Shown here piece after piece: positions 8,174-15,795 of a stretch of 64,000 nucleotides of DNA. This DNA is from Bacillota bacterium (GTDB lineage: Bacteria > Bacillota > Desulfotomaculia > Desulfotomaculales > Pelotomaculaceae), in NCBI GenBank assembly GCA_029555205.1, contig JAKPTB010000010.1, positions 20,410 to 84,409 on the forward strand. Direction: 5' to 3'. Numbering within the stretch: position 1 is the stretch's first letter; each line of letters starts with the position of its first letter. The notes under the pieces are model-generated. The model was not told where the DNA came from and ran no database searches. It saw only the letters and a list, made by a program, of their open reading frames with translations. The position numbers were made by a program, and so were the translations under genes.

Positions 8174-8773
8174 TTGAAAAAGAAAAAGACAGATTTTTCT
8201 TTGACTGTTTCAGGTTTCGAATACGATAAAGAGCTTTCCAGGGTGTCCATTAAGGTTATCCCGGCTCTTCAAGCCCTGGTTGCCAATCAATATGATTTAA
8301 TCAAAATGATCCAGGAACATGTCCCGGAACAATCTATATTTCTTGAATCACATCTGTCTGAACTGGTTGAGGTAGAAGAAACAATTCAAAAGGAATACAC
8401 AAAATACTGTGCTAAAAGGGAAGAACAAAGAAAAAAAAGACAGGAAAACGCTAAAAGTATAAAAGGCGCAGCTCAAGAAAATGGTATCAGCCCTGTTGCC
8501 CGGGGAGATGGTGAACCGCTTACTTATGAACCTTTAAGGGAAGAAGAAACCGTACTGGACAGCCTTGCAGCCGCCCTGAGTCCCGGACTGCCCTCTGCAA
8601 AATTCGAAAAGACCTCCAACTTTACCCGGACGGGTCCCGAAAATAAGGGAGATTATGATGTCAAGCGTATTGCTATAGGCGCTTCAATCAAGGCTCTCAG
8701 CAATCTTTTGGGGCGTCAGCTGACCGAAATGGAGATTTCCGTTATAGAGGCTCAAGTCGATGCTTATTTGTAG
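8174..8773 (+). CDS. Uncharacterised 199-residue protein
   Basis: I do not recognise this protein. It has a lysine-rich N-terminus, a helical segment with a highly charged run around residues 75-100 (AKREEQRKKRQEN) that could form a coiled coil, a variable middle, and a C-terminal helical block GASIKALSNLLGRQLTEMEI. No signal peptide or membrane segment is visible, so it is probably cytoplasmic. It starts at a TTG with GGAGGAAG about 11 nt upstream. Confidence 0.5.
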   Translation: MKKKKTDFSLTVSGFEYDKELSRVSIKVIPALQALVANQYDLIKMIQEHVPEQSIFLESHLSELVEVEETIQKEYTKYCAKREEQRKKRQENAKSIKGAAQENGISPVARGDGEPLTYEPLREEETVLDSLAAALSPGLPSAKFEKTSNFTRTGPENKGDYDVKRIAIGASIKALSNLLGRQLTEMEISVIEAQVDAYL

Positions 8774-9040
8774 GAATATGGCCGCAACAGTATTGTGAAT
8801 AAGCTTTTTATACGCTGGAAAAAACCCGGGACCTGGCCTTTTCCGGTTTCCAGATGGAAGCCTGCACCAAAAGGCGCCGTTAAAGGTCTTCTTTTTCTTG
8901 CAGTGTTTTCATCTTTGCCCTAAAAAACCTTTAGTCCTGAAGCTGTTTTTTTGACTGATCCTGGCTGGTACTACGAATTATTCATATTGGCTTATGATGG
9001 GAGCAGGGTGCGTGATGATGGTGGCAGGGACAGGGAAAGC
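8774..9040. other. Intergenic region without a gene
   Basis: Apart from a small hairpin GGTTTCC/GGAAGCC near 8847-8864, I see no gene or strong signal before the promoter at 9041. Confidence 0.4.
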
Positions 9041-9069
9041 TTGACAAACAAGAATTATTGAGTTATACT
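9041..9069 (+). promoter_or_regulatory. Consensus sigma-A promoter
   Basis: TTGACA at 9041-9046, a 17-bp spacer and TATACT at 9064-9069. The expected start of transcription is near 9076. It drives the gene at 9125. Confidence 0.85.
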
Positions 9070-9074
9070 ATGTA

Positions 9075-9095
9075 TAGTAATTTAGTAAATTACTA
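9075..9095. promoter_or_regulatory. Perfect palindromic operator candidate at the transcription start
   Basis: TAGTAATTT, a three-base centre AGT, then AAATTACTA: nine-base perfect arms covering the predicted +1 position. An overlapping smaller repeat TACTA-TGTA-TAGTA lies at 9067-9080. The position suits repressor binding. Confidence 0.6.
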
Positions 9096-9124
9096 ATTAG
9101 ACCAGGAGGGAAGATGAAGCAGGT

Positions 9125-9604
9125 ATGAAGATACCGACGACACTTAAACATAAGCCGGTTATTGTTTCCGAGAATTACGAGAATGTAGACGGTAGATATG
9201 CTTATAATTCTGATGCCAAGGGACTTTCCCTGGGCCTGGCCCAATGGAACGACAGGGGAAAAGTCAATATTTCCGCCAAGGTATGGCGTCATACGGGCGA
9301 AAAATGGTCAAGACAGTCAGAGGAACTGCCGCTTCACCGCGTCCTTGACCTGGCCATATTAATCTGCCGGGCCCAGTTGCATTTCAGAGAAGCTTACCGC
9401 TATGAGAAATTTTATGATCCGGAGAGAACAACCATAGACCGTATAGGCTTACAGGGAGATGCAATGACTGTATCTATATGTAAGGATAACCCGATGATTG
9501 ATGAGGATATCAAGCTGTTTTTGCAGGTTCTCAGCAAAGACGATGAGATTTTAAGTGAACGCCTGCGAACGCTTTCCAGTATATTGAAGGAAATGGGTTA
9601 TTAA
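9125..9604 (+). CDS. Uncharacterised 159-residue protein (DUF6530-like)
   Basis: A soluble 159-residue protein with MKIPTTLKHKPVIVSENYENVDGR at the start cut by GR-YAYNSDAKGLSLGLAQW, a tryptophan-containing beta-rich middle and a helical C-terminus. It resembles a small family I recall as DUF6530, of unknown function; I am not certain. It has its own consensus promoter and palindromic operator. The strong GGAGGG site lies 14 nt from this ATG but only 3 nt from an out-of-frame ATG at 9114 that opens a four-codon frame (ATG AAG CAG GTA TGA) whose stop overlaps this start. Translation may therefore be coupled to that mini-ORF. Confidence 0.7.
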   Translation: MKIPTTLKHKPVIVSENYENVDGRYAYNSDAKGLSLGLAQWNDRGKVNISAKVWRHTGEKWSRQSEELPLHRVLDLAILICRAQLHFREAYRYEKFYDPERTTIDRIGLQGDAMTVSICKDNPMIDEDIKLFLQVLSKDDEILSERLRTLSSILKEMGY

Positions 9605-9642
9605 GGATATGGGTAAAATTAAGGAAATCAATATTTCTGCAA

Positions 9643-9672
9643 ATAAAAAAGGCCCCCAATCCCTGGAGCCTT
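9643..9672 (-). terminator. Intrinsic terminator after tRNA-Leu
   Basis: On the minus strand an eight-pair stem (AAGGCTCC/GGGGCCTT with one G-U pair) is followed by TTTTTTATTT. It closes the tRNA-Leu gene and may also serve the + strand gene ending at 9604. Confidence 0.75.
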
Positions 9673-9680
9673 GATTTTCC

Positions 9681-9766
9681 TGGTGCGGGCGAAAGGACTT
9701 GAACCTTCACGGGGATTAACCCACTGGATCCTAAGTCCAGCGCGTCTGCCGTTCCGCCACGCCCGC
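9681..9766 (-). tRNA. tRNA-Leu (anticodon TAG), CCA encoded
   Basis: An 86-nt class II tRNA with acceptor GCGGGCG/CGCCCGC, D arm, anticodon stem CTGGA/TCCAG around loop CTTAGGA (anticodon TAG, reads CTA), a long variable arm, TTCAAGT in the T loop and an encoded CCA. It lies alone, about 1.7 kb from the other tRNA genes in the same orientation. Confidence 0.95.
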
Positions 9767-9959
9767 AGTATAAGCTTTGATTTTACTGACTTTGCAGGTG
9801 GATTATAGTCCGGTGAATTATGCACGTCAATTCCAGCAGGGTTTAAGTAGACCGTGATAAATGCCGCACAAAACATAATAACATACGAATGATAAATCGT
9901 CAAGAATATATAGGTTTTTGCTTCTTTTGGGTAGTTGTATATACAACCTGAAAATCCAT

Positions 9960-10104
9960 TTATACAGTGGAGCAGGGTTGATTTCCCTGCTGCCCGGGCC
10001 TAAAAATGACGGTAAACTCACCTTGCTCAACTTCAAGATTGACTCCACGCAGAGCATGCACAATACCATTAAATGTTTTGTATTAGTCCTTTAATTGTGA
10101 TCAT
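9960..10104 (-). pseudogene. Frameshifted remnant of a phosphonate-type ABC transporter ATPase (phnC)
   Basis: Minus-strand reading gives MITIKGLIQNI from ATG 10104 and then a stop. In a second frame it gives NGIVHALRGVNLEVEQGE, continuing to a degraded P-loop. In a third frame it gives KSTLLHCINGF. Together these reproduce the first 45-50 residues of a PhnC-like ATPase up to the Walker A lysine, with at least two frameshifts, and the homology then stops. It lies directly downstream of the PhnD-like gene, where phnC belongs. Confidence 0.75.
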
Positions 10105-10126
10105 TTGACTACCTGCAGTTTTATAC

Positions 10127-11041
10127 TTAGATCAATTCTTTTAGATCCAGGTTTAATGCTTTCGCAGATTGGCGCAGAATATCAAAGTCTGAATCATTTG
10201 CTACTTCAAACTTAACTAATGTGGGAAACAGGGTTCTCATAACACTGATATCTTCCTCAGGCATATTTATAAAGGCATCCCTAATCTTTTCTTTTAAATC
10301 TTCAGGTAAATCTTTACGCCAAGCCATAGGTCCTCCGGGGAAGCGATCGGATGTGTGTATTATTTTGAAATCATCCTCAGATATAATTCCTTTGTTAATT
10401 GCAGCTTCTAGTTGTTGTTTAACAATAGATGCAGCATCTACTTGTTTGTTTTTAACTGCCAAAGCACAGGCATCATGTCCACCCAAAAAAGCCGTAGAGG
10501 CCAGGTCTTTATCCGGGTTTATGCCCTCTTTCTCCATGTACATAAGGGGTATGAGGTATCCTCCCGTAGACGCGGGATCAACGAATGCAAAGGTCTTTCC
10601 TTTGAGATCAGAGATTTTATCAATACCGCTTTCCGGATGTGTAATAATATAGGATTCATAATGGATGCCCATATCCTCATAAGAAGCCATAATAGCTATC
10701 TCAGCATTGGCTGTATCAGCCGCTAATATGTAGGAAAACGGGCCGTACATTCCCAGGTCCAACTTGCCTGCACGCATAGCCTCAATAGTCTCTGTGTAGT
10801 CAGCGCCCACAAAAAGCTCAACCTCTAAATCCAGTACCCTTTCCAGGTACTTGGCTAGAGGGTCATACTTTGCAACCACCTGTTGGGGGTCTTCCCCTGG
10901 AACCAGCCCTATGCGCAACTTTGTTAATTCCCCTGAAGTCTCAACCTCTTTCGACTGGCAGCCTGTTAAGACCAGAACTGCTCCCAGCAATACTACAACC
11001 AGCAACATGCTTGTTTTTCTTAGGCCTGATATTAAGTTCAC
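10127..11041 (-). CDS. PhnD-type phosphate/phosphonate ABC transporter substrate-binding lipoprotein
   Basis: A roughly 304-residue periplasmic-binding-fold protein anchored as a lipoprotein (signal ending VLVLTGC). The segments LRIGLVPGEDP, AMRAGKLDLGMYGPFSYILA, LKGKTFAFVDPASTGGYLIP and FPGGPMAWRKDLP are typical of the PhnD/phosphite-binding family that feeds a PhnC/PhnE-type importer. Only a broken phnC fragment follows and no permease gene is present, so it is an orphan. It may be inactive, or may supply another transporter. The start is GTG 11041 (GAGG six bases upstream) or TTG 11047 (GGAGG nine bases upstream). Confidence 0.88.
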   Translation of the reverse strand: MNLISGLRKTSMLLVVVLLGAVLVLTGCQSKEVETSGELTKLRIGLVPGEDPQQVVAKYDPLAKYLERVLDLEVELFVGADYTETIEAMRAGKLDLGMYGPFSYILAADTANAEIAIMASYEDMGIHYESYIITHPESGIDKISDLKGKTFAFVDPASTGGYLIPLMYMEKEGINPDKDLASTAFLGGHDACALAVKNKQVDAASIVKQQLEAAINKGIISEDDFKIIHTSDRFPGGPMAWRKDLPEDLKEKIRDAFINMPEEDISVMRTLFPTLVKFEVANDSDFDILRQSAKALNLDLKELI

Positions 11042-11047
11042 TGTCAA

Positions 11048-11270
11048 CCTCGTTAACCTCCCCGTTTTATACAGATATTATTTAATAACAGCCCTGGCAT
11101 AACTGGCCGTTTGTAAAATTTCTCTGCGTCCGGACGGCGAATCCGGAGACATCCGGACAGCAAACGACACCTTGTCAGTTGGTTAAATTATACAGCATTG
11201 ATTGTGGATAAATCAATAATCCCTAATCGGTCTTTACGTTTTGTGCTATAACCTCACGCATTGACTTTTT
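11048..11270. other. PhnD promoter region
   Basis: This stretch upstream of the minus-strand PhnD gene contains several short CCGGA/TCCGG repeats at 11127-11160 (TCCGGACGG, ATCCGGAGA, ATCCGGACA), possibly a binding-site cluster or hairpin, and no gene. Confidence 0.35.
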
Positions 11271-11390
11271 TTAGTCTAGTTTCAGAATGTATGCATTATG
11301 AATAACCCGGTCCATGAATTGCATCTGCTGTTGTTGGGTCAGGAAACAAATTGTACCATTTGGTATGGGCGATCTCCCGGATAAAACAGT
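11271..11390 (-). pseudogene. Remnant of an IS21-family helper ATPase (istB), 3' end
   Basis: The minus strand encodes HTKWYNLFPDPTTADAI in one frame, then MDRVIHNAYILKLD and a stop in the next frame. This matches the C-terminal part of IstB, whose consensus is near WYxLxPDPTxADAILDRLVHNAYRIEL. The first roughly 200 residues, istA and the terminal repeats are not visible, so this is a decayed scar of an IS21-type element. Confidence 0.6.
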
Positions 11391-11429
11391 TGAAGCTTTG
11401 TTATTACTAACTTTCTGCTATACGTAACA

Positions 11430-11468
11430 GAATAAAAGGCTCCCCGGACTATAAATCCGGAAAGCCTT
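11430..11468 (-). terminator. Intrinsic terminator of the tRNA cluster
   Basis: A long stem (AAGGCT..CCGGA / TCCGG..AGCCTT, two mismatches) with a seven-base loop. On the minus strand it is followed by TTTTATT, downstream of the broken tRNA-Leu. Confidence 0.7.
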
Positions 11469-11493
11469 ATTATTCCTGAACTAACGGGCAGTT

Positions 11494-11558
11494 ACCTTCA
11501 CGGGGATTAACCCACTGGATCCTCAATCCAGCGCGTTTGCCGTTCCGCCACGTCCCGC
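11494..11558 (-). pseudogene. Truncated tRNA-Leu (anticodon GAG) pseudogene
   Basis: The minus strand carries the acceptor 5' strand, D arm, anticodon arm with GAG and the long variable arm, nearly identical to the tRNA-Leu at 9681. Homology ends after AAGGT: the T arm, the 3' acceptor strand and CCA are missing. One extra base sits in the acceptor/D-arm junction. It is the last unit of the His-Gln-Lys cluster and cannot fold into a tRNA. Confidence 0.8.
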
Positions 11559-11569
11559 AAATTTTAAGA

Positions 11570-11597
11570 AGGGTTGAACCTGAAGGTCCAACCCTTG
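11570..11597 (-). terminator. Hairpin between tRNA-Lys and the tRNA-Leu remnant
   Basis: Inverted repeat AAGGGTTG ... CAACCCTT (8 bp plus an inner ACCT/AGGT extension) directly after the CCA of tRNA-Lys. The following T-run is poor, so it is either a weak terminator or a processing hairpin. Confidence 0.5.
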
Positions 11598-11598
11598 T

Positions 11599-11674
11599 TG
11601 GTGAGCCATGGTGGACTCGAACCACCGACACCCTGATTAAAAGTCAGGTGCTCTACCGACTGAGCTAATGGCCC
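11599..11674 (-). tRNA. tRNA-Lys (anticodon TTT), CCA encoded
   Basis: A 76-nt cloverleaf: acceptor GGGCCAT/ATGGCTC, anticodon loop CTTTTAA (TTT), T loop TTCGAGT and encoded CCA. Confidence 0.96.
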
Positions 11675-11754
11675 ATAATCTTACTTTCAGCCTCTTGTTA
11701 CCGGAATAGGCGGTAAAAGCCCTGACCTTATACAGACTGAAAACCTATAAAAAA

Positions 11755-11829
11755 TGGCTGGGGCGGCTGGATTCGAACCAACGAATGCCGGTTCCAAAGA
11801 CCGGTGCCTTACCGCTTGGCGACGCCCCA
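11755..11829 (-). tRNA. tRNA-Gln (anticodon TTG), CCA encoded
   Basis: A 75-nt cloverleaf: acceptor TGGGGCG with CGCCCCA, anticodon loop CTTTGGA (TTG), T loop TTCGAAT and encoded CCA. The U1-A72 pair is usual for tRNA-Gln. Confidence 0.96.
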
Positions 11830-11841
11830 ATATTAACTTAA

Positions 11842-11919
11842 TGGGGTGGATGATGGGATTCGAACCCACGACCCCCAGAGCCACAATCTGGTACTCTAAC
11901 CGGCTGAGCTACATCCACC
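11842..11919 (-). tRNA. tRNA-His (anticodon GTG), CCA encoded
   Basis: A 78-nt cloverleaf with the extra 5' G opposite C73 that marks tRNA-His, anticodon loop TTGTGGC (GTG), T loop TTCGAAT and encoded CCA. It is the first gene of the minus-strand cluster His-Gln-Lys-(broken Leu). Confidence 0.96.
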
Positions 11920-11968
11920 ATAATCATGCGGACTTCCGGATCATGCATCCTGATTGTCCGCAAAAAAC

Positions 11969-11997
11969 ATGTTAACAAATAAACATGGTGTTGTCAA
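11969..11997 (-). promoter_or_regulatory. Promoter of the tRNA cluster
   Basis: On the minus strand TTGACA (11992-11997), a 17-bp spacer and TAACAT (11969-11974), 50 nt upstream of tRNA-His. Confidence 0.8.
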
Positions 11998-12187
11998 GAA
12001 GCAGGGTTGCCAAACTCCCTGAAATATTTTTTCGGTTGCTCTTGGAAAGTTGCCTCAATAATGATATCATATACCTTGTGCCGTAGAAATATTAAGAAAT
12101 TCAATTGCTCCAGATACAGTTCCTTGAATTGAAGCAGGAGCTATCTGCCCAATGTGTTTATTTTTTTAGTTTTTCAGGTGTTTTTGG

Positions 12188-12216
12188 TTGATCATTAAAT
12201 CTTATCCAGTTATAAT
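12188..12216 (+). promoter_or_regulatory. Sigma-A promoter upstream of the tig leader RNA
   Basis: TTGATC (12188-12193), a 17-bp spacer and a perfect TATAAT (12211-12216). Transcription should begin near 12223. Confidence 0.8.
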
Positions 12217-12222
12217 AGGTGA

Positions 12223-12342
12223 TAACATTATGAGGAGTTCCGTGCCGTTGCTGTTATTAAGAGCTCGCTGAGCGGGCGGGCAGAGCCCAAACCGTATTCA
12301 GGCTAGGGGGTGCCAGGGCTTGTATAAAGCCTTGGTATTTTT
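12223..12342 (+). ncRNA. Candidate 120-nt small RNA or attenuator upstream of tig
   Basis: A unit bounded by a near-consensus promoter and a strong intrinsic terminator, with no long reading frame. It can form an AUAACA/UGUUAU closing stem (12222-12227/12251-12257), a hairpin GCUCGC-UGA-GCGGGC, a GGGC-AGA-GCCC hairpin and the terminator stem. It also contains a 13-codon frame MRSSVPLLLLRAR (12230-12271) with four consecutive leucine codons, but the only AGGTGA in front of it lies at or before the expected transcription start. I do not recognise it as 6S RNA, SRP RNA, tmRNA, RNase P or a common riboswitch. Confidence 0.6.
12311..12342 (+). terminator. Strong intrinsic terminator of the tig-upstream RNA
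   Basis: An 11-pair stem (TGCCAGGGCTT/AAGCCTTGGTA with two G-U pairs), loop GTATA, then TTTTT. It lies 160 nt before tig, so any tig transcript from 12223 must read through it. A second TATAAT at 12474 may give tig its own start. Confidence 0.85.
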
Positions 12343-12502
12343 GGTTTGCTGAAGGAAATATCAGTGAAACCATAGAATAAATTAATTCAATTAAATTGGT
12401 TACAATATTATTAGAATTTAATGGTATTTTATTTTATCGAGAGGGGCTCCTTTTCGAAATAGCAAATACCGATTATAATTAAATCACTTAAGGGGGAGCA
12501 TA

Positions 12503-13831
12503 ATGAAAGCTAACGCGGAAAGGGTCGAAAAAAACACCGTTCTACTGGAAATTGAGTTGGACGCTGAACAGTTCTCCCAAGCTGTGGAAAAATCCTACCG
12601 CAAACTTGTTAAGAAAGTTAATATTCCTGGTTTCCGTAAAGGCAAGGCGCCAAGGATGGTTTTTGATCGTTTTATTGGGAAAGAGGCGTTGTACGAAGAT
12701 GCTATGGAGGCTCTGGTACCGGAGGCTTATCTGGAGGCAGTAAAAGAAACCGGGATTGAGCCTATAGACCGGCCCCAGATGGAAATCGTTCAGGCTGAGG
12801 AAGGTAAACCCGTTGTTTTAAAAGCAAAGGTGCAGGTTAAGCCCGAGGTAAAACTTGGTGAGTATAAGGGGCTCGAAGCGGTCAAAAGGGATGTTGAGAT
12901 TACTGCTGAAGATATTGACAGGGAACTTGAGCGTTTGCAAAAGAGACACTGCAAGGTTCTGACCTTGCAAGAAGGTGTTGTGGAAAATGGAGACACTGCC
13001 CAAATAGACTTTTTGGGGACAGTTGACAATGTGCCCTTTCCTGGTGGTGAAGGCAAGGACTATTATCTTGAGATTGGTTCAGGCTCCTTTATTCCAGGCT
13101 TTGAAGAGCAGTTGGTGGGGATGTCCGTTGGTGAAACACGGGGCGTTTTTGTTACTTTCCCCAAAAATTATCATTCGGAACAGTTGGCCGGCAAGGATGC
13201 GTCCTTTACAGTTACCCTTAAATCTATCAAACGCAAGGAACTGGCGCCCCTTGACGATGAGTTTGCAAAGGACGTAAGCGAGTTTGATACCCTCGAGGAA
13301 TTAAGGGAAGACATCGGGAATAAGCTTAAGAAGGCTGCAGAGGAAATGAACTCTTTCAGGATGAAACAGGAAACTGTTGAAAAGGCGGTTAATAACGCCG
13401 AGGTTGAAGTCCCTGAAATTATGATCGAGGACCAGCTGAGAGAGATGCTCCAAAGTATGGAAAGCCGCATGTTAAACCAGGGAATTAATTTGAAAACATA
13501 TCTGCAGTATTCCCAAAAGAAGCTGGAAGAATTAAAGGAAGAGATGCGACCGGACGCTGAGACTGGTGTAAAAACTAACCTGGTGCTGGAAACTATCGCC
13601 AAAACCGAGAACATAAAGGCATCAGAGGAAGAAATAAAAGAAGAAGTCAGAAAGATGGCGGAGGAATACAAGCAGGAGCCTGACGAATTTTACCAGATGC
13701 TGGAAAGGGAACGCCGGCTTGATTTTATCGCCAACGGTATTATTAAGGAGAAGACAGTGCAGTTTTTGGTTGACAACGCCAGAATTGTAGAGGAGACCAA
13801 AGAGGACACCAAAGCTGAAAATGAGGAATAG
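12503..13831 (+). CDS. tig: Trigger factor (ribosome-associated prolyl isomerase chaperone)
   Basis: A 442-residue chaperone that binds the ribosome at the exit tunnel and shields nascent chains. The N-terminal domain carries the ribosome-docking signature GFRKGKAPR (residues 43-51). An FKBP-type prolyl isomerase domain follows (about 160-245: GDTAQIDFLG, IGSGSFIPGFEEQLVG, VTFPKNYH). The C-terminal helical substrate cradle takes the rest. AAGGGGGAG precedes the ATG. tig lies 60 nt before clpP, and tig-clpP-clpX is a widespread order that couples folding with proteolysis. Confidence 0.97.
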   Translation: MKANAERVEKNTVLLEIELDAEQFSQAVEKSYRKLVKKVNIPGFRKGKAPRMVFDRFIGKEALYEDAMEALVPEAYLEAVKETGIEPIDRPQMEIVQAEEGKPVVLKAKVQVKPEVKLGEYKGLEAVKRDVEITAEDIDRELERLQKRHCKVLTLQEGVVENGDTAQIDFLGTVDNVPFPGGEGKDYYLEIGSGSFIPGFEEQLVGMSVGETRGVFVTFPKNYHSEQLAGKDASFTVTLKSIKRKELAPLDDEFAKDVSEFDTLEELREDIGNKLKKAAEEMNSFRMKQETVEKAVNNAEVEVPEIMIEDQLREMLQSMESRMLNQGINLKTYLQYSQKKLEELKEEMRPDAETGVKTNLVLETIAKTENIKASEEEIKEEVRKMAEEYKQEPDEFYQMLERERRLDFIANGIIKEKTVQFLVDNARIVEETKEDTKAENEE

Positions 13832-13891
13832 TATAGTATAAATTATAATAATCATCATGAAGTAATAATACCGGCAGGAGGTGTTTGATTT

Positions 13892-14482
13892 ATGAATTTA
13901 GTGCCTATTGTAGTGGAACAGACCAACCGTGGTGAACGTGCCTACGATATTTACTCAAGGCTTTTAAAGGATCGGATCATTTTTTTGGGCGGCCCTATTG
14001 ATGATAATGTCGCAAACCTGGTTATTGCCCAAATGCTGTTTCTGGAGGCGGAAGACCCGGATAAAGATATTCATTTCTATATTAACTCTCCCGGCGGTGT
14101 AATTACTTCGGGATTGGCAATTTACGATACCATGCAGTATGTCCGGTCGCCAGTTTCCACAATATGCCTGGGCCAGGCTGCAAGTATGGGTTCGCTCCTA
14201 TTGTGTGCAGGGGCAAAGGGGAAGAGATTTGCCTTGCCCTATTCCAGGATTTTAATTCACCAGCCGCTGGGCGGCGTTCAGGGGCAGGCTACGGATATTG
14301 AGATCCACGCCAAAGAGATTATTCGAATGAGGGGATTCCTAAACGAGATCATTGCCAAACACACCGGCCAGCCTCTGGAGAGAATCGTTCAGGATACCGA
14401 ACGCGATTACTTTATGTCTGCCCAGCAGGCGAAAGAATATGGTATTATTGACGAGGTGTTCGATGTCAGGAAGCAAAGGTAA
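13892..14482 (+). CDS. clpP: ATP-dependent Clp protease proteolytic subunit
   Basis: A 196-residue serine peptidase that forms the two-ring ClpP barrel. The catalytic triad is visible at the standard positions: Ser98 in GQAASMGS, His123 in LIHQPLGG and Asp172 in RDYFMSA. AGGAGGTG precedes the ATG. It is followed 13 nt later by clpX, its unfoldase partner. No CtsR or CIRCE operator is visible upstream. Confidence 0.98.
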   Translation: MNLVPIVVEQTNRGERAYDIYSRLLKDRIIFLGGPIDDNVANLVIAQMLFLEAEDPDKDIHFYINSPGGVITSGLAIYDTMQYVRSPVSTICLGQAASMGSLLLCAGAKGKRFALPYSRILIHQPLGGVQGQATDIEIHAKEIIRMRGFLNEIIAKHTGQPLERIVQDTERDYFMSAQQAKEYGIIDEVFDVRKQR

Positions 14483-14495
14483 AAGAGGTGGGAAT

Positions 14496-15746
14496 ATGTT
14501 CGGCGACAAAGGACAACTGAAATGTTCCTTTTGCGGTAAGCTTCAGGATCAGGTTAAAAAACTGGTTGCCGGCCCGGGTGTTTATATATGCGATGAGTGC
14601 ATTGAATTGTGTAACGAGATTATTGAAGAAGAGCTTAACGAGGACCTTGGATTAGAGCTTGGCGATATTCCCAAGCCCAAAGAGATTAAAGAAATTCTGG
14701 ATCAGTATGTGATCGGGCAGGAAGATGCCAAGAAGTCCCTGGCTGTAGCTGTATATAATCATTACAAGAGAATTAACCTCGGCGGCAAAATTGATGATGT
14801 TGAACTGCAAAAGAGCAATATTGTCATGCTGGGGCCCACAGGAAGCGGTAAGACCCTGCTGGCGCAAACTCTGGCGCGCCTTTTGAATGTGCCCTTTGCC
14901 ATCGCCGACGCCACTTCTCTTACTGAAGCGGGCTATGTGGGCGAAGACGTGGAGAACATTCTGCTCAAGTTGATCCAGGCAGCAGATTATGATGTGGAAA
15001 AGGCCGAAAAAGGGATTGTCTATATTGACGAGATCGATAAAATCGCTCGCAAGTCAGAGAATCCATCAATTACCAGGGACGTTTCCGGTGAGGGCGTCCA
15101 GCAGGCCCTTTTAAAAATACTGGAGGGGACGGTTGCCAGTGTGCCCCCCCAGGGAGGACGCAAGCATCCTCACCAGGAGTTCATCCAGCTTGACACCACA
15201 AATGTCCTGTTTATCTGCGGCGGTGCCTTTGACGGGGTTGACAAGATCATTTTAAACCGCATCGGTAAAAAATCCATGGGATTCGGGGCTGACATAAAAA
15301 ACAAAAAAGAACAGAAAATCGGTGAAATTCTGCGCAAAATTTTACCGGAAGACCTCTTAAAATACGGACTAATTCCCGAATTCGTGGGCAGGCTTCCCAT
15401 TATTGTTACCCTGGATGCCCTGGACGAAAACGCCCTCATCCGCATCCTTACGGAGCCCCGGAACGCTCTGGTTAAACAGTACGAAAAACTATTCGAACTG
15501 GATGGTGTTTCCCTGGAGTTTTCCCAGGACGCTTTAAAGGGAGTGGCTGAAGAAGCTCTCAAGCGTAATACTGGCGCCCGTGGCCTTCGCTCAATTTTGG
15601 AAGAGGTAATGCTGGACGTGATGTACGATATTCCGTCCAGAAATGATATTGCCAAATGCATAATTACCAAGGAAACGATTCAAAAAAAAGAGCAGCCGCG
15701 AATTATCGCCGTGGATCGGAAAAAGAAAAAAGAAGAGACTGCTTGA
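14496..15746 (+). CDS. clpX: ATP-dependent Clp protease ATP-binding subunit ClpX
   Basis: A 416-residue AAA+ unfoldase. The N-terminal zinc domain has Cys10, Cys13, Cys32 and Cys35. Walker A is GPTGSGKT and Walker B is [10 protein letters not shown]. Sensor and pore segments ([16 protein letters not shown]) are present, as is the small C-terminal domain with NTGARGLRS. The start is ATG 14496 behind GAGGTGGG; the open frame upstream runs into clpP and is spurious. A strong terminator follows. Confidence 0.98.
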   Translation: MFGDKGQLKCSFCGKLQDQVKKLVAGPGVYICDECIELCNEIIEEELNEDLGLELGDIPKPKEIKEILDQYVIGQEDAKKSLAVAVYNHYKRINLGGKIDDVELQKSNIVMLGPTGSGKTLLAQTLARLLNVPFAIADATSLTEAGYVGEDVENILLKLIQAADYDVEKAEKGIVYIDEIDKIARKSENPSITRDVSGEGVQQALLKILEGTVASVPPQGGRKHPHQEFIQLDTTNVLFICGGAFDGVDKIILNRIGKKSMGFGADIKNKKEQKIGEILRKILPEDLLKYGLIPEFVGRLPIIVTLDALDENALIRILTEPRNALVKQYEKLFELDGVSLEFSQDALKGVAEEALKRNTGARGLRSILEEVMLDVMYDIPSRNDIAKCIITKETIQKKEQPRIIAVDRKKKKEETA

Positions 15747-15771
15747 TAAAAGAAGAGAATCAAATAATAAT

Positions 15772-15795
15772 ACCCGCTTAATAAGCGGGTTTTTT
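15772..15795 (+). terminator. Intrinsic terminator of tig-clpP-clpX
   Basis: Perfect eight-base-pair stem ACCCGCTT/AAGCGGGT with a three-base loop and a T run. Confidence 0.92.

Noticed and set aside
9681..11558. The two tRNA-Leu copies as attL/attR of an integrated element
   Set aside because: The shared part is the 5' two thirds of the tRNA, whereas integrases usually duplicate the 3' end; no integrase gene lies between them.
12223..12342. 6S RNA, SRP RNA or a known riboswitch upstream of tig
   Set aside because: None of the conserved motifs of these classes could be found by eye; left as an unassigned RNA.
13831..15772. CtsR or CIRCE heat-shock operators near tig, clpP, clpX and lon
   Set aside because: I looked for GGTCAAA repeats and TTAGCACTC/GAGTGCTAA elements and saw none.
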